A stretch of DNA of 64,000 nt from Clarkia xantiana subsp. parviflora. Its lineage: Eukaryota > Streptophyta > Magnoliopsida > Myrtales > Onagraceae. Under the pieces are notes generated by a model, which had not been told where the DNA came from, made no database searches, and was given only the letters and a program-made list of their open reading frames with translations. Numbering within the stretch: position 1 is the first letter of the stretch; each line of letters starts with the position of its first letter. The position numbers and the translations under genes were made by a program. This document shows, one piece after another, positions 48,487 through 58,934 of this stretch. The DNA lies in contig JAPTYO010000001.1 of the NCBI GenBank assembly GCA_036873135.1, positions 50,517,774 to 50,581,773 on the forward strand. The letters run 5' to 3'.

Positions 48487-49266
48487 ATGGCTTCCTTAAT
48501 TTACCACACTCGATCCATCAGCTTGCCTTCAAGGCCAAACCAACAAATACTCGACCTATATGAAAACCTCCGCAGATTATCATCTACCGAGGCAACCACT
48601 TCATCTTCCTCATCACTGAGCAACAAACTCGGTCTGCTCAGCAATTTGTACGACTCTATGGAGGGTTTCCTCCACTTGCCAAGTACCCAACAACAGCTGA
48701 ATAACAACAGGAGTTATTGCGTGTTGGATGCATCCCTCCGCTTCTTGGATGTTTGTGGAACATCCAAGGATGTCTTGTCACAGACCAAGGAGCAAGCTCA
48801 GGACTTGCAGTCGACATTGAGACGCACGAGAGGTCTGGATAAATCCGCTCTCTCAAAGGAGGCCCATAAATACTTAGCTTCTCGAAAGATTTCAAACAAG
48901 GCAGTCTCCAAGTCATTGAAGGATTTGAACAAGAGCAACTACGAGTCCTCCTCCGAATTAACCGTTCTAAGACAGGTCGAGGAAGCCACAGTTGCAGTGT
49001 TGGAATCATTACTATCCTTCATCTCAGGGCCAAGACTTTCCTTGGTGTCCAAGTTAGTGCGTTCAAAGCGTGTGAGCTGCGAGGAAGATATCAATGAGTT
49101 TCACAGAGTGGATTCTGCAATCAAGAAACACATGGCCACGGAGGATGTGCAGAACGAGCTCCGCAAGTTGGAGATCGGGATCCAAGACATTGAAGAAGAG
49201 CTTGAATCTCTTGTGCGCCGGATAATCAGAACCCGTGCATTTCTTCTCAACGTCCTCACCAAGTAG
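48487..49266 (+). CDS. A5: DUF241-family protein with one amino-acid change
   Basis: 259 aa. The only protein difference among the five intact A copies is here: His to Tyr in the N-terminal block (LDLYENL for LDLHENL), from CAT to TAT. It lacks the silent variant of A3 and A4. The spacer that follows has a 172-bp net deletion near 50532-50570 and is then split by the copia insertion. Confidence 0.92.
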   Translation: MASLIYHTRSISLPSRPNQQILDLYENLRRLSSTEATTSSSSSLSNKLGLLSNLYDSMEGFLHLPSTQQQLNNNRSYCVLDASLRFLDVCGTSKDVLSQTKEQAQDLQSTLRRTRGLDKSALSKEAHKYLASRKISNKAVSKSLKDLNKSNYESSSELTVLRQVEEATVAVLESLLSFISGPRLSLVSKLVRSKRVSCEEDINEFHRVDSAIKKHMATEDVQNELRKLEIGIQDIEEELESLVRRIIRTRAFLLNVLTK

Positions 49267-49642
49267 TTTAGAATTTTTTCATGTCATCATCAACAGCTTG
49301 CTGGAAATTTCTCTAAATATTTGTTGAGAAATTTCCCTTTGTACATACATACATGATTATACAACAATTAATCATCTTGAAATGATATCGTCACATATAT
49401 ACTTGTTTATACATTGGATGGATATATTATACAAATGACAATTGTTAAATATAAGTGTATAATCTGTAATTATAATTTTCCTAATTGAACTTTTTCCTAG
49501 TTTACTTGATTGTATTCACTATATACTGTTGTAATAATTTCGATTATAGAAATATACTGATTTTTACCAAACTTATCGGAGCAAAAGTTTGCTGCCTCTT
49601 AATGTCCGAGTTTGGACATCAACGGTTGGACGCTTAATATAG

Positions 49643-49819
49643 AAGATTGGTACGTAAGCTAAATTGTCTGACATTTACTCGACCAAATATTTCTTACTAT
49701 GCGAGTGTAGTAAGTCTATTCATGTCAGCCCCGCAGACAACCCACTGGGATGCGGCTATTCGAATTCTTTTATATCTCAAAGGATCGCACCACTCATTGA
49801 TGTCGATTGGTCTGGACAT
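49643..49819 (+). mobile_element. Copia RT/RNase H fragment, unit 5
   Basis: Repeat of the unit 1 fragment; last intact unit. Confidence 0.75.
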
Positions 49820-51261
49820 AATTTCAGGTTGAGGTGTCATCTTTAGAAGGCCATAACTTTCTCAATACAAGTCCATTTTTAAGTAATTTTGTGTCCACAA
49901 AAAGTGTATCCAATTTCCTTTAAATCCGCACTACTGGTTTTCGTAGAAAAAAAAAATTAAACGTGATCTTTTTCTTCACTGAACAACGATATCGTTAATG
50001 GCTAAACAGATTTGAAGAGGCAACTTATAAAGTTCATAACTTTTTACATCCAACTCCGTTTTCAGTGATCCATATATCCATGAAAATCTTAAGTAACATA
50101 TTTAATTTCATAAAAAAATTTCTGATCAAATACAATTGTAACTGACCCGTTTATAACCTTAAACGAGTCTTCCTATAATCACAAACATCACCAAAAAGAT
50201 TGAAGGGCCTATTTCAACGTCCATAATTTAATCTCTACAAGCCCGTTTACGCAATGTTGGTGTCTATAAAAATCTAATACAATGTACTTTAAGGTTCATA
50301 ATTAGTTAGACAGTGTAGTGAATTTATTAATCAACGACTACTGTCTAAACATAAACTAGTGATATTATAAATAAATAGATTGCCGTAAGAATTAGTTATT
50401 TTATTAATCAACGACTACCGTCTAAACAGAAGCTAAGATCTGAAATAGAGTTCCAACTAACTTGCATAACAAAAGAAACAATTTCCTGAATTCTTGGAAT
50501 AGTGAAAACTAACTAAAAAAGAAAAGAAAAATAAAGGCTTAATAATACTACTCCGGAAGGGGCTAGGCATAAGTCAACATCGTCTTCAACGTAGAGTGAG
50601 GATTATTTACAAGCAGCAAGGGTCGACTTTGAGAGTTGGTTCTAAATCATCCTTACTCCGTTTTGGGTTCTTTTGGTGTGTATGGAAAGACGTGATAATG
50701 AACTACATGGACTCCCGAGTTCCGTTTCGGGTTTTTTTGGTGACTATGGAAAGATGTCATAATGAACTATACATGGTATCAAACAAAATGCTCACTCAAA
50801 CTCAGTTCCACCTCTTGGTTCCTTAGCATTTCATTGTGTGAAGAAGATTGATTCCCCGCCCAATATATGAATCCTCAATTGCAACTGCAGATTATTACTG
50901 TTCAATTAATTAATGAATTAAGGTTGTTGAGGTGGCATGTCTTCTAAGACAATTAGACAAGGTCCGACTAATTAACCCGCTCGTGCATGTACCATAATAT
51001 GTGGATCACCTGCATATTATTATGATAAGATTTGTCATGTGTTGGTTGTCATTGTTATGGAGACATTGTAGAATTAAAGATTGTTAATTTATGTTGGCAA
51101 CTCATTTTAAAACCAAAGGAAAGGGATGAGGAGGGAATAATAGATGTAAAAATATGCATCGTGCATACATATGCATATGCCATGTTGCAGATCGCTGGCT
51201 TCTCATACTTTTTTCAGTTGAGAATATATCTGTAAGAGATTGAGATTTATAATGTGTTGGT

Positions 51262-51505
51262 TGTGAGGAAGTCAGATCTAGCAGGGAGGAGATCAAGTGA
51301 AGAAGAAGAACAAGCAGAGGAAAGGAAGGAAAAGCATTGCGGCGGAAAAGTTTTGTATTAATGAATATAAAGCGTACAGTGCTAGGTAGCTAATGTTTAT
51401 AGGGTTTTACATATTTCTAATTATTACATAATAGTCCCTAAAGTTTCACCAAGTGTAATACTTCTACACTCTTAATGAATACAAGTACTATTGTATACTC
51501 TATCA
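51262..51505 (-). repeat. 3' LTR of the copia element
   Basis: 244 bp, matching the 5' LTR base for base as far as I can read. The internal side is bordered on the sense strand by the moderately purine-rich GAGAGATTCAATGGGAA, the probable polypurine tract. Confidence 0.93.
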
Positions 51506-52906
51506 TTCCCATTGAATCTCTCATTTCTGAGAGTCATTTTGAAGAATCAAATCACCTTAACTTTCCTTTTAAAGAAACTTTCTAAAAAAAAAATACTCTG
51601 CCAATAGATTTTAAGTAGAAAGGAGAAGTCTTAATAAGGAATCTGAAATACAAAGTTGAAGAGAAACGATACTTGAATACTTGGAAGTCACTTAGATGTT
51701 AGTACAAAAACTTTCTTAGTAGAATATGATAAAGCAATAAAAGACATATCTACAGAAAAACAGAATAGAAAGCATCAAGAGGAGAAAGATATTAGCTGTA
51801 GTTCCAATTTGAAAGGAAAACCAGAAAATAAAAGAGAACCTTCAAGAGTCATGATCATGGCAACACCACTAATCCAAAGAAAACTGAATATTAATGATGT
51901 AGAAATTTTACTTTGGTAAACAAGGTCATATATATGGGAGAAACAAAACAATGTACAATTGTTGAAGCACCACTGCGTACTACCCATTAGAAGAGAAAGA
52001 GAAAGAAAGAACGCTTTCAATGGCTTAATGACATCAGGTTGTTTTGGACAAGAAGATGTAAAACAAGTAGTGAGACTTCAACCAAAGAAAAGTTGCAGAT
52101 TTTGCAGAAAAGAAGAATTTTTTTTTTTTTTTTCTCGGGTTAGAATATTTGATGATGACAGGTTTCTTACCTGCATCTTCACCCCTTGTTTTTCTCAGAT
52201 GTGGGGGAAATAATCATCAACTTTTTTTTTTTTCTTTTTTTTTTTTTTGTACAAACAGAAAAGAAGTCCACTATTTGAGATTACAAACAACTCAAGAGAA
52301 GAAAGGCATAGATGTCAAAAAGAACACTTTGAAAGGAAAAAAAAAAAAAAGGAGATTCATATGATAGACCCAGTGGTGACATTCAAACGAAAATGCAAAT
52401 GTTTTGAAAACATTACCATACATAGAGACATTTGACAAAAGTCAATGTAACCATAGTATTCCTTAAACCAGAAATAGACATATATTACTTCTTCAGACAT
52501 TCGTTGCATAAGACCAGCTAGAGAAGCAAGATTAAACGAAGAAGGAAGTTTGATAAGATGAAAAAAAAAAATTGAAACAACAGCTTCAACCAATAGGTCC
52601 TCATGAGCCTCTGGTTCTTTTTTTTTTTAAGGATATGTACAGAATGCTTAAGAATCAAATCCATTAAGAAGTTATGGAACATGACCATGTAAACTGACAC
52701 TGACAAAGGTCAGAGTATTCTTAGTGTTTCTCATAAAAAAAATAAAAATAAAACAGAGGTTACACTGTAAAGAGACTTCAAAAACTTTCAGAAAAATGGA
52801 GGTAGAATGGCAGACTTCTTTAAAGGAAAATTGGAGATGATATTCAAGGGATGAGTAACAAATAGTAAGTCTCGATTCAGATAACAATGAGTGAGAAGCA
52901 TATACT
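51506..52906 (-). other. Long non-coding 3' internal region of the copia element
   Basis: 1.4 kb between the gag-pol stop and the 3' LTR, unusually long for copia. It has several T- or A-homopolymer runs, a consensus-like splice donor (ATGCAG/GTAAGA, minus strand, about 52170) and only short open frames that I do not recognise. It may be captured host DNA or a private untranslated region. Confidence 0.5.
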
Positions 52907-55900
52907 TTACAGTGGTGTAGGTAAAATCCCGATATCAGCTCTTAGAGATGCTTCAACAGCCACTTGAAATGTTGCCAATTTGGTCATCTTCAGTGTCACT
53001 TGATTGTTAACCTCTTCCTTGGAAAGATGATGACAGAAATCTGCAAATGAACAATTCAAAGTAGGATTAGTATGCAGAGAAGTATAAAAAACTTGTGCTG
53101 GAACAGACAAAAAGGAAGTGCTTTTAAGATCAGCAAGAGAAGCAATTCCAAGTTTTTGCCGTAGAGGAACAAAAAACTTCTCTGAAAGTGGTTTAGTAAA
53201 AATATCGGCTATCTGTTCAGTTGCAGGGACATAATTCACCAATACTATTCCCTGTGACACAGTATCTCGCACAAAAAAGAGATCTAATTTAACATGCTTC
53301 ATCCTAGAATGATGAGTAGGATTTGAGGAGACAGATATTGCACTGGTGTTATCACACCATACCATAGGAGGACCAGAAACCTGCGCACCAACTTCTGTTA
53401 GAAGAGACATAACCCAAATCATATCACACAGACATTCAGCCAATCCCCTAAACTCTGCCTCAGCTGTAGATCTTGCTACAACTCTTTGTTTCCTAGAACA
53501 CCAGGTTATTAAGTTTCCACCCAAATAAATGCAATGACCATTAGTTGATTTTCTGTCATCTACATTACCTCCCAAATCTGAATCTGAGAAACCTGTAAGC
53601 GTAAGAGAAGATGAATTTCTGAAAACTAAACCATGATCCAAGGTTCCTTTGAGATAGCGAAGTATTCTTTTGACTGCTTTCCAATGAGTGTCTAAGGGAC
53701 GTTGACAAAACTGGCTGAGTTTATTGACTGCATAGCTAATCTCTGGTCTAGTGCAACATATGTGCTGAAGTGCCCCTATAGTACTTCTATACAGAGTAGT
53801 ATCCTGAAAAGAATTACCAACAAAAGAAGATAGTGTAGGTGAGACAACCAGAGGTGTAGGAGTTGGCATAGAATTAAGCAAATCAGTTTTATGCAGTAAT
53901 TCCACAATATACTTCTTTTGGTTCAAAATTCTGCACTCTGAATCATATTGAACCTCCATACCAAGAAAATAGTTCAGTTTACCCAAATCCTTCAAAGAAA
54001 ATTCAGCATCTAGGACAGTGATCACTTTTTCCACTAGAACTGAGTTGGAACCAGTAACAATAATATCATCCACATAAACTAGTAAAAACACCTTATCAAG
54101 ACCAGTGGTTTTAACAAACAGGCATGTATCTGCAATAGAACTGTCAAAGCAAAGATCATTAACTAAAAAGGCTTTGAATTTGTCAAACCAAGCTCGAGGA
54201 GCTTGCTTTAGGCCGTAGAGAGCCTTTTGTAACTTACAAACCAAGAGTTTTCCATTTGCATCCCTTTGCTCAAAGCCAGGAGGTTGTGTCATATAGACAT
54301 CCTCAAGAAGATCACCCTTCAAGAAAGCGTTATTAACATCTACCTGCCTAAGTTCCCATTGAAAGGTTAGAGCAAGACATAGTATAATTCGAACAGTTAT
54401 ATGCTTAGCAACCGGGCTAAAGGTTTCACCATAATCAAAACCCAACTGTTGAGAAAAACCTTTTGCTACGAGTCTAGCTTTGTACCTATCAATAGACCCA
54501 TCTGAATTCCTTTTGATTTTAAAAATCCATTTACAGCCTACTGGTTTTCTATCCTTTGGAAGAGAAGTCAAAATCCATGTGTTATTGTTGGATAGAGCCT
54601 CAAGTTCTTTATTTACAGCAAGTGTCCACTCCTCAGATTTTAAAGCATCCTTAATAGTTACAGGCTCATCAAGAGTAACTAAAAGTGCTTGAGCATAAGT
54701 CTTACCAGAATTTGATCTCTGAAGAGAGGTTTTGGATCGTGTTACCATAGGGTGGGAGTTTGATGTGGGATGAGAAATCCGAACTGGATCCTGATTCAGG
54801 GAGGTGGGTTGTTCGGTGGGTTGAGAAGTTCTCAACCTCTTTCTAGCATAGACTTTCAGAGGAGGCACTTCTTTAAAGTCGAGCTCTTGAGGAGAGGGAG
54901 CTGTCTGATCTTGAGAAGAAGAAGCTGCAGAATCTGTCCGAGCAGAAGAAAACTCTTGAGGGGAGACTTGATCTTGAACATGAGGTGTTTGGAGCATGGT
55001 GGCCTTGGATCTGGTTATTATTGAAGAACCTGTAGGAGAGTAAACACATAAAGGAGGAGATTGAGAGTCAGATTTATGGGAAATTGAAGAACCAAAATCT
55101 TGAGTAGATTTCGCAAATGGAAAAACAGATTCATTGAACTTGACATGTCTGGAAATAAAGACCTTACCTGACTTATCCATGCACTTGTAACCATGATGAA
55201 CATCACTATAACCCAAAAACACGCATGGTTTGGAACGAAAATCCATCTTATGAGTATTAAAGTCCCTTAAATGTGGAAAACATAAGGAACCAAACACTCT
55301 TAAAAATGAATAGTCAGGAACTTTACCAAAGAATTTCTCAAAAGGAGATTTATTATCAAGTACAGGAGTTGGTAACCTATTTATTAGAAAAACAGCAGAA
55401 TAGAATGCATCGGTCCAAAATTTAAATGGAAGAAATGACTGAGCTAATAAAGTGAGTCCAGACTCAACAATGTGTCTGTGCTTCCTCTCAACAATTCCAT
55501 TTTGTTGAGAGGTATGAGGACATGTAAGACGATGAAGGATGCCCTGTTTTACCAAGTATTGATGAAATATACCTTTAAACTCACCCCCGTTATCAGTTTG
55601 AACCGCTTTAATGGTAGAATCAAGCTGTCTTTCTATTAGCTTGTGAAAAGCTACAAAAACAGATGCAGCATCAGATTTGTGGGTCAAGAAAAAGATCCAA
55701 GTAAACCTAGTGCAAGCATCTACTATACTTAGATAATAAGATTTTCCATTGGATATTACAGGGGCTGGTCCCCATAGATCAATCTGTAATAGATCCAGAG
55801 GATTAGAATAGACTGAAGTAGATAAGGAGAAAGGAAGTTTTTGACTCTTCCCAATCTCACAAGCTGCACAATGAAACTTTGTAGTAGAACACTTGGTATC

Positions 55901-58336
55901 ACAAGACTTAAGAACCAACTTTAATACAGACAAAGCAGGGTGACCAAGTCTCTTATGCCACAACTCAGCAGATAAGCATGTCACAACAAAATCGGAGCTC
56001 AAATCATCATAACTATCATAGAAGTAATCAGTATTCTCACAATCAGAACTGAAATTATCATAAGTATCATAAAAGAAATCATCACCATTCTCATTGATAT
56101 CAGAAGAAATAGTACGTTCAGTACAATGACTCTTATTGACATCCAAGGACTCAGGAACAGAACATAGGGACTCAAGAACATGACTCTTTTTAGATTGAGA
56201 TACTAGAGCTGCATTACAAACATGCTTATTATTATTGCTAACAGAACCACAAGACTTAAACTTGTTTAAGGACTGATGGGAAGCAGGTGATAAACACATA
56301 AGAGAACCAGAACACACAGAACTATCATCTTTAGGAAGATGTAGCTTATATAAGCCTCCTTGCTCACTGCCCTCGAGTAGGACCTCCTGAGTTTTGAGAT
56401 CCTTCACAACACAAAAAGAAGGATAGAATGTGAAACAAACATTGTTATCCTTATTAAATTGTGAAACTGAAAGTAAATTCTTAGTAATATGGGGAGCTAA
56501 CAGCATATCTCGAAGAAACAAAGACCTAGAGGAAGTAGTAATAGAAGTTTGACCAATCTTTGAAATGGGAACAAATGAACCATTTCCAACCATAACCTTA
56601 CCATTGCCATTGTAGTGGTTGGATTGGGCCATTGTAGTGACATCATTGGTCAAATGATGAGTTGCACCACTGTCAGGATACCAAGCTGCAGAGCTAGATG
56701 ACTGAAGAGAGGAGGATGGCGCAGAAGAAGCCTGAGCAGGTGAAGGTCCATAAAGATGAGGATGAGTAGTAGGATTAATGGACTGCATCTGATGAGCTTG
56801 ATGTGGGTTGAGAGGACCATATATAGGCTGAGCTGCAGAAGATGGTTGAGCTGAAGAAGATGACTGACCTGAAGATGATTGGGCAGAAAATGCAGGAGCA
56901 GGTGGAGGTCCATAAAGATGAGGATGAGTAGTGCGATTGACGACTTGCATCTGATGAGCTTGAGCCAGATTGAGAGGACCATATATAGGTGGAGAGAAAT
57001 GGTTAGAACCACCCCTTGATGTTCCAGGTATCTCAGGAAGGGAAGACGAAGGAGCCCAAGGTTGAGAAGACCATGGATGAGCCATAGGAGTGACAGGAGG
57101 AGACATCCATGGGTAAGGAGCAGTCATAGAGGAAGGGTACCAAGAAGCAGAAGATTGGTTATTAACCGAGGCTGGCATATAGAAAGAAGAAGCGTTATCA
57201 CAAAACTCGGTAGTATGAGCCCCAGCAGGTGCATTACCGAGTATACCATTGGGTGTGGACTGATTCTGAGAACCACTAGAACCACCAATTCCAGCATAAC
57301 TTGGATCAAACCTATACCAACATCTGGCCGCAACATGACCAAACCTGCCACAGACTTGACATTGAGGTTGCTTATTACCTCTGTTATTACCATAACCGTT
57401 TCCTTTGTTATTACCATTTTTGCCATAGGCAAGCAGCTGACCCTGATTAGGAGTAGTGAACTGATTATACTGAGGCTGTTGTTGGTAATACTGAGGCTGC
57501 TGTTGGTAATGCTGAGGCTGATAAAGCTGAGGCTGTTGTGGATAAGATGGTGGTTGACCCTGCAGATTAGAAGAAGACACAATAGGAGCAGATATACCAG
57601 AAGTGTTTATTTGAGAAGCAGAGCTACCAGATCCAGAGGATGAAGAGCCAGCAGAAGAATTAGCAGACCCAGATAATGCAGTATTGAAGACAGCAGAATG
57701 AAAATTCAGAGAGCTTAACTGAAGCAGTGCATCTCTTTGTCTAGATTCAGCATCAATCAAGACACTCGTAACCCCTGCCAAATCATAAGGCTGCCTACTA
57801 GCAGTAATTACAGCCACTATATGCTCATAATCATTCGATAAACCAGCCAGGATTACGCTAATATGCATGGTCTCAGTAATAGGGTGACCTGAGCTATTCA
57901 AACTATCACACAAAAGCTGAATTCTAGAAAGATACTCACGCATAGTTAGATCGCGTTTCTTCTGCGACTGAAGGGACGTTAGGAGATGCATGATCCGAGT
58001 CGGGGAAGTCACCGAGAATATCTCCTGGACAGCTCTCCAGATTGATCGAGCAGATCTGCAGCTAACGAGACCTGGTAGAATACTTGGAGAGATAGACGCT
58101 AGCAGCCATGAAGCTAGAGCGCTGTCTGTCTGTCGAAACTCCGAGAATCTCGGATTCTCAGATCTCGATCCATCGGCTGCAATGATGAACTCCGGAATCT
58201 CTGTAGCATCATCCAGATGATGCTCAAGTCGGTGACTAATAACCAGAAACTCCACTTGCTGACGCCATTGGAGATAATTTGTATCATCCAACCTGATGTT
58301 GATGATCTTATTTGAAAAACTCTTGGATTCAGCCAT
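52907..58336 (-). CDS. Copia Gag-Pol polyprotein, 1809 aa, open throughout
   Basis: Order is Gag, protease, integrase, reverse transcriptase, RNase H, the copia order. Gag: conserved N-terminal block (about 1-210), a Gln/Tyr-rich stretch, then a CCHC zinc knuckle at C326, C329, H334, C339. A Ser/Pro-rich region holds a duplicated segment (about 450-480 and 504-534). Protease DSG at 555-557. Integrase: HHCC zinc site H794, H799, C823, C826 and DDE residues D853, D915, E950, then the LGY motif. RT: YVDD at 1421-1424. RNase H follows, with KHVKLDLFFVRD near the end. About 70 residues after the usual RNase H end (ADIFTKPLSEKF...) look non-canonical. No frameshift or internal stop, so Gag and Pol come from one frame. 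The ATG at 58336 is 66 bp after the primer site. Confidence 0.96.
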   Translation of the reverse strand: MAESKSFSNKIINIRLDDTNYLQWRQQVEFLVISHRLEHHLDDATEIPEFIIAADGSRSENPRFSEFRQTDSALASWLLASISPSILPGLVSCRSARSIWRAVQEIFSVTSPTRIMHLLTSLQSQKKRDLTMREYLSRIQLLCDSLNSSGHPITETMHISVILAGLSNDYEHIVAVITASRQPYDLAGVTSVLIDAESRQRDALLQLSSLNFHSAVFNTALSGSANSSAGSSSSGSGSSASQINTSGISAPIVSSSNLQGQPPSYPQQPQLYQPQHYQQQPQYYQQQPQYNQFTTPNQGQLLAYGKNGNNKGNGYGNNRGNKQPQCQVCGRFGHVAARCWYRFDPSYAGIGGSSGSQNQSTPNGILGNAPAGAHTTEFCDNASSFYMPASVNNQSSASWYPSSMTAPYPWMSPPVTPMAHPWSSQPWAPSSSLPEIPGTSRGGSNHFSPPIYGPLNLAQAHQMQVVNRTTHPHLYGPPPAPAFSAQSSSGQSSSSAQPSSAAQPIYGPLNPHQAHQMQSINPTTHPHLYGPSPAQASSAPSSSLQSSSSAAWYPDSGATHHLTNDVTTMAQSNHYNGNGKVMVGNGSFVPISKIGQTSITTSSRSLFLRDMLLAPHITKNLLSVSQFNKDNNVCFTFYPSFCVVKDLKTQEVLLEGSEQGGLYKLHLPKDDSSVCSGSLMCLSPASHQSLNKFKSCGSVSNNNKHVCNAALVSQSKKSHVLESLCSVPESLDVNKSHCTERTISSDINENGDDFFYDTYDNFSSDCENTDYFYDSYDDLSSDFVVTCLSAELWHKRLGHPALSVLKLVLKSCDTKCSTTKFHCAACEIGKSQKLPFSLSTSVYSNPLDLLQIDLWGPAPVISNGKSYYLSIVDACTRFTWIFFLTHKSDAASVFVAFHKLIERQLDSTIKAVQTDNGGEFKGIFHQYLVKQGILHRLTCPHTSQQNGIVERKHRHIVESGLTLLAQSFLPFKFWTDAFYSAVFLINRLPTPVLDNKSPFEKFFGKVPDYSFLRVFGSLCFPHLRDFNTHKMDFRSKPCVFLGYSDVHHGYKCMDKSGKVFISRHVKFNESVFPFAKSTQDFGSSISHKSDSQSPPLCVYSPTGSSIITRSKATMLQTPHVQDQVSPQEFSSARTDSAASSSQDQTAPSPQELDFKEVPPLKVYARKRLRTSQPTEQPTSLNQDPVRISHPTSNSHPMVTRSKTSLQRSNSGKTYAQALLVTLDEPVTIKDALKSEEWTLAVNKELEALSNNNTWILTSLPKDRKPVGCKWIFKIKRNSDGSIDRYKARLVAKGFSQQLGFDYGETFSPVAKHITVRIILCLALTFQWELRQVDVNNAFLKGDLLEDVYMTQPPGFEQRDANGKLLVCKLQKALYGLKQAPRAWFDKFKAFLVNDLCFDSSIADTCLFVKTTGLDKVFLLVYVDDIIVTGSNSVLVEKVITVLDAEFSLKDLGKLNYFLGMEVQYDSECRILNQKKYIVELLHKTDLLNSMPTPTPLVVSPTLSSFVGNSFQDTTLYRSTIGALQHICCTRPEISYAVNKLSQFCQRPLDTHWKAVKRILRYLKGTLDHGLVFRNSSSLTLTGFSDSDLGGNVDDRKSTNGHCIYLGGNLITWCSRKQRVVARSTAEAEFRGLAECLCDMIWVMSLLTEVGAQVSGPPMVWCDNTSAISVSSNPTHHSRMKHVKLDLFFVRDTVSQGIVLVNYVPATEQIADIFTKPLSEKFFVPLRQKLGIASLADLKSTSFLSVPAQVFYTSLHTNPTLNCSFADFCHHLSKEEVNNQVTLKMTKLATFQVAVEASLRADIGILPTPL

Positions 58337-58401
58337 GGTCAGAGTGTGCAGCAGCTAGAGAAGATGTGAAGGAAAAGACGATTGAGCTCAGTGAAGGACT
58401 G

Positions 58402-58413
58402 GCTCTGATACCA
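58402..58413 (-). other. Primer-binding site (initiator Met tRNA)
   Basis: TGGTATCAGAGC on the minus strand, immediately next to the 5' LTR end CCTCACA. Confidence 0.9.
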
Positions 58414-58657
58414 TGTGAGGAAGTCAGATCTAGCAGGGAGGAGATCAAGTGAAGAAGAAGAACAAGCAGAGGAAAGGAAGGAAAAGCATTGCGGCGGAAA
58501 AGTTTTGTATTAATGAATATAAAGCGTACAGTGCTAGGTAGCTAATGTTTATAGGGTTTTACATATTTCTAATTATTACATAATAGTCCCTAAAGTTTCA
58601 CCAAGTGTAATACTTCTACACTCTTAATGAATACAAGTACTATTGTATACTCTATCA
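58414..58657 (-). repeat. 5' LTR of the copia element
   Basis: 244 bp, promoter-bearing end of the minus-strand element. It lies 277 bp upstream of the B6 ATG on the opposite strand, so element and B6 are divergently oriented. Confidence 0.93.
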
Positions 58658-58934
58658 TTGGTTGCTACTGATGTGGAGACATTGCAGAAACATTGTTCAG
58701 CTGGTATCTCATTTTAAAACCAGAGGAAAGGCATGATGAGGAGAGAGTAGTAGTAGTTGCTTAATTAAATAAGTTTGCAAATTAATTAGAGGAGCTAGCA
58801 TATTCCTCTTGTCTTGTCTCCTCCAATATAATTAATTTCCCGTTATATATATATATGGGTTGATCAAACTAGCTATCAGCACCAAAACTTGAAACACCTT
58901 CATTGATAGCAAAATAGAATCATTTCCATCAGCA

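Larger units (their letters stand above)
51262..58657 (-). mobile_element. Complete young Ty1-copia LTR retrotransposon
   Basis: 7396 bp, transcribed on the minus strand. Target duplication TTGGT at 51257-51261 and 58658-58662, confirmed by the empty site in the other units (GTGTTGGTTGCTACTG). LTRs 51262-51505 and 58414-58657 are both 244 bp, have TG...CA ends and appear identical. The primer-binding site is TGGTATCAGAGC (minus strand, 58402-58413), complementary to initiator Met tRNA and touching the 5' LTR. One open gag-pol frame is present. It sits 277 bp upstream of the B6 start, pointing away from it. All parts for autonomous transposition appear present. Confidence 0.95.

Noticed and set aside
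51254..51267. Alternative LTR boundary starting TGAGGAAG with a 7-bp duplication
   Set aside because: Shifting the border by two bases gives TG...CA ends, a primer site touching the LTR and the standard 5-bp copia duplication TTGGT.
57062..57643. 193-codon frame antisense to the copia Gag region
   Set aside because: It has low-complexity Arg/Ile/Leu composition produced by the complementary strand of Gln/Ser/Pro-rich Gag.
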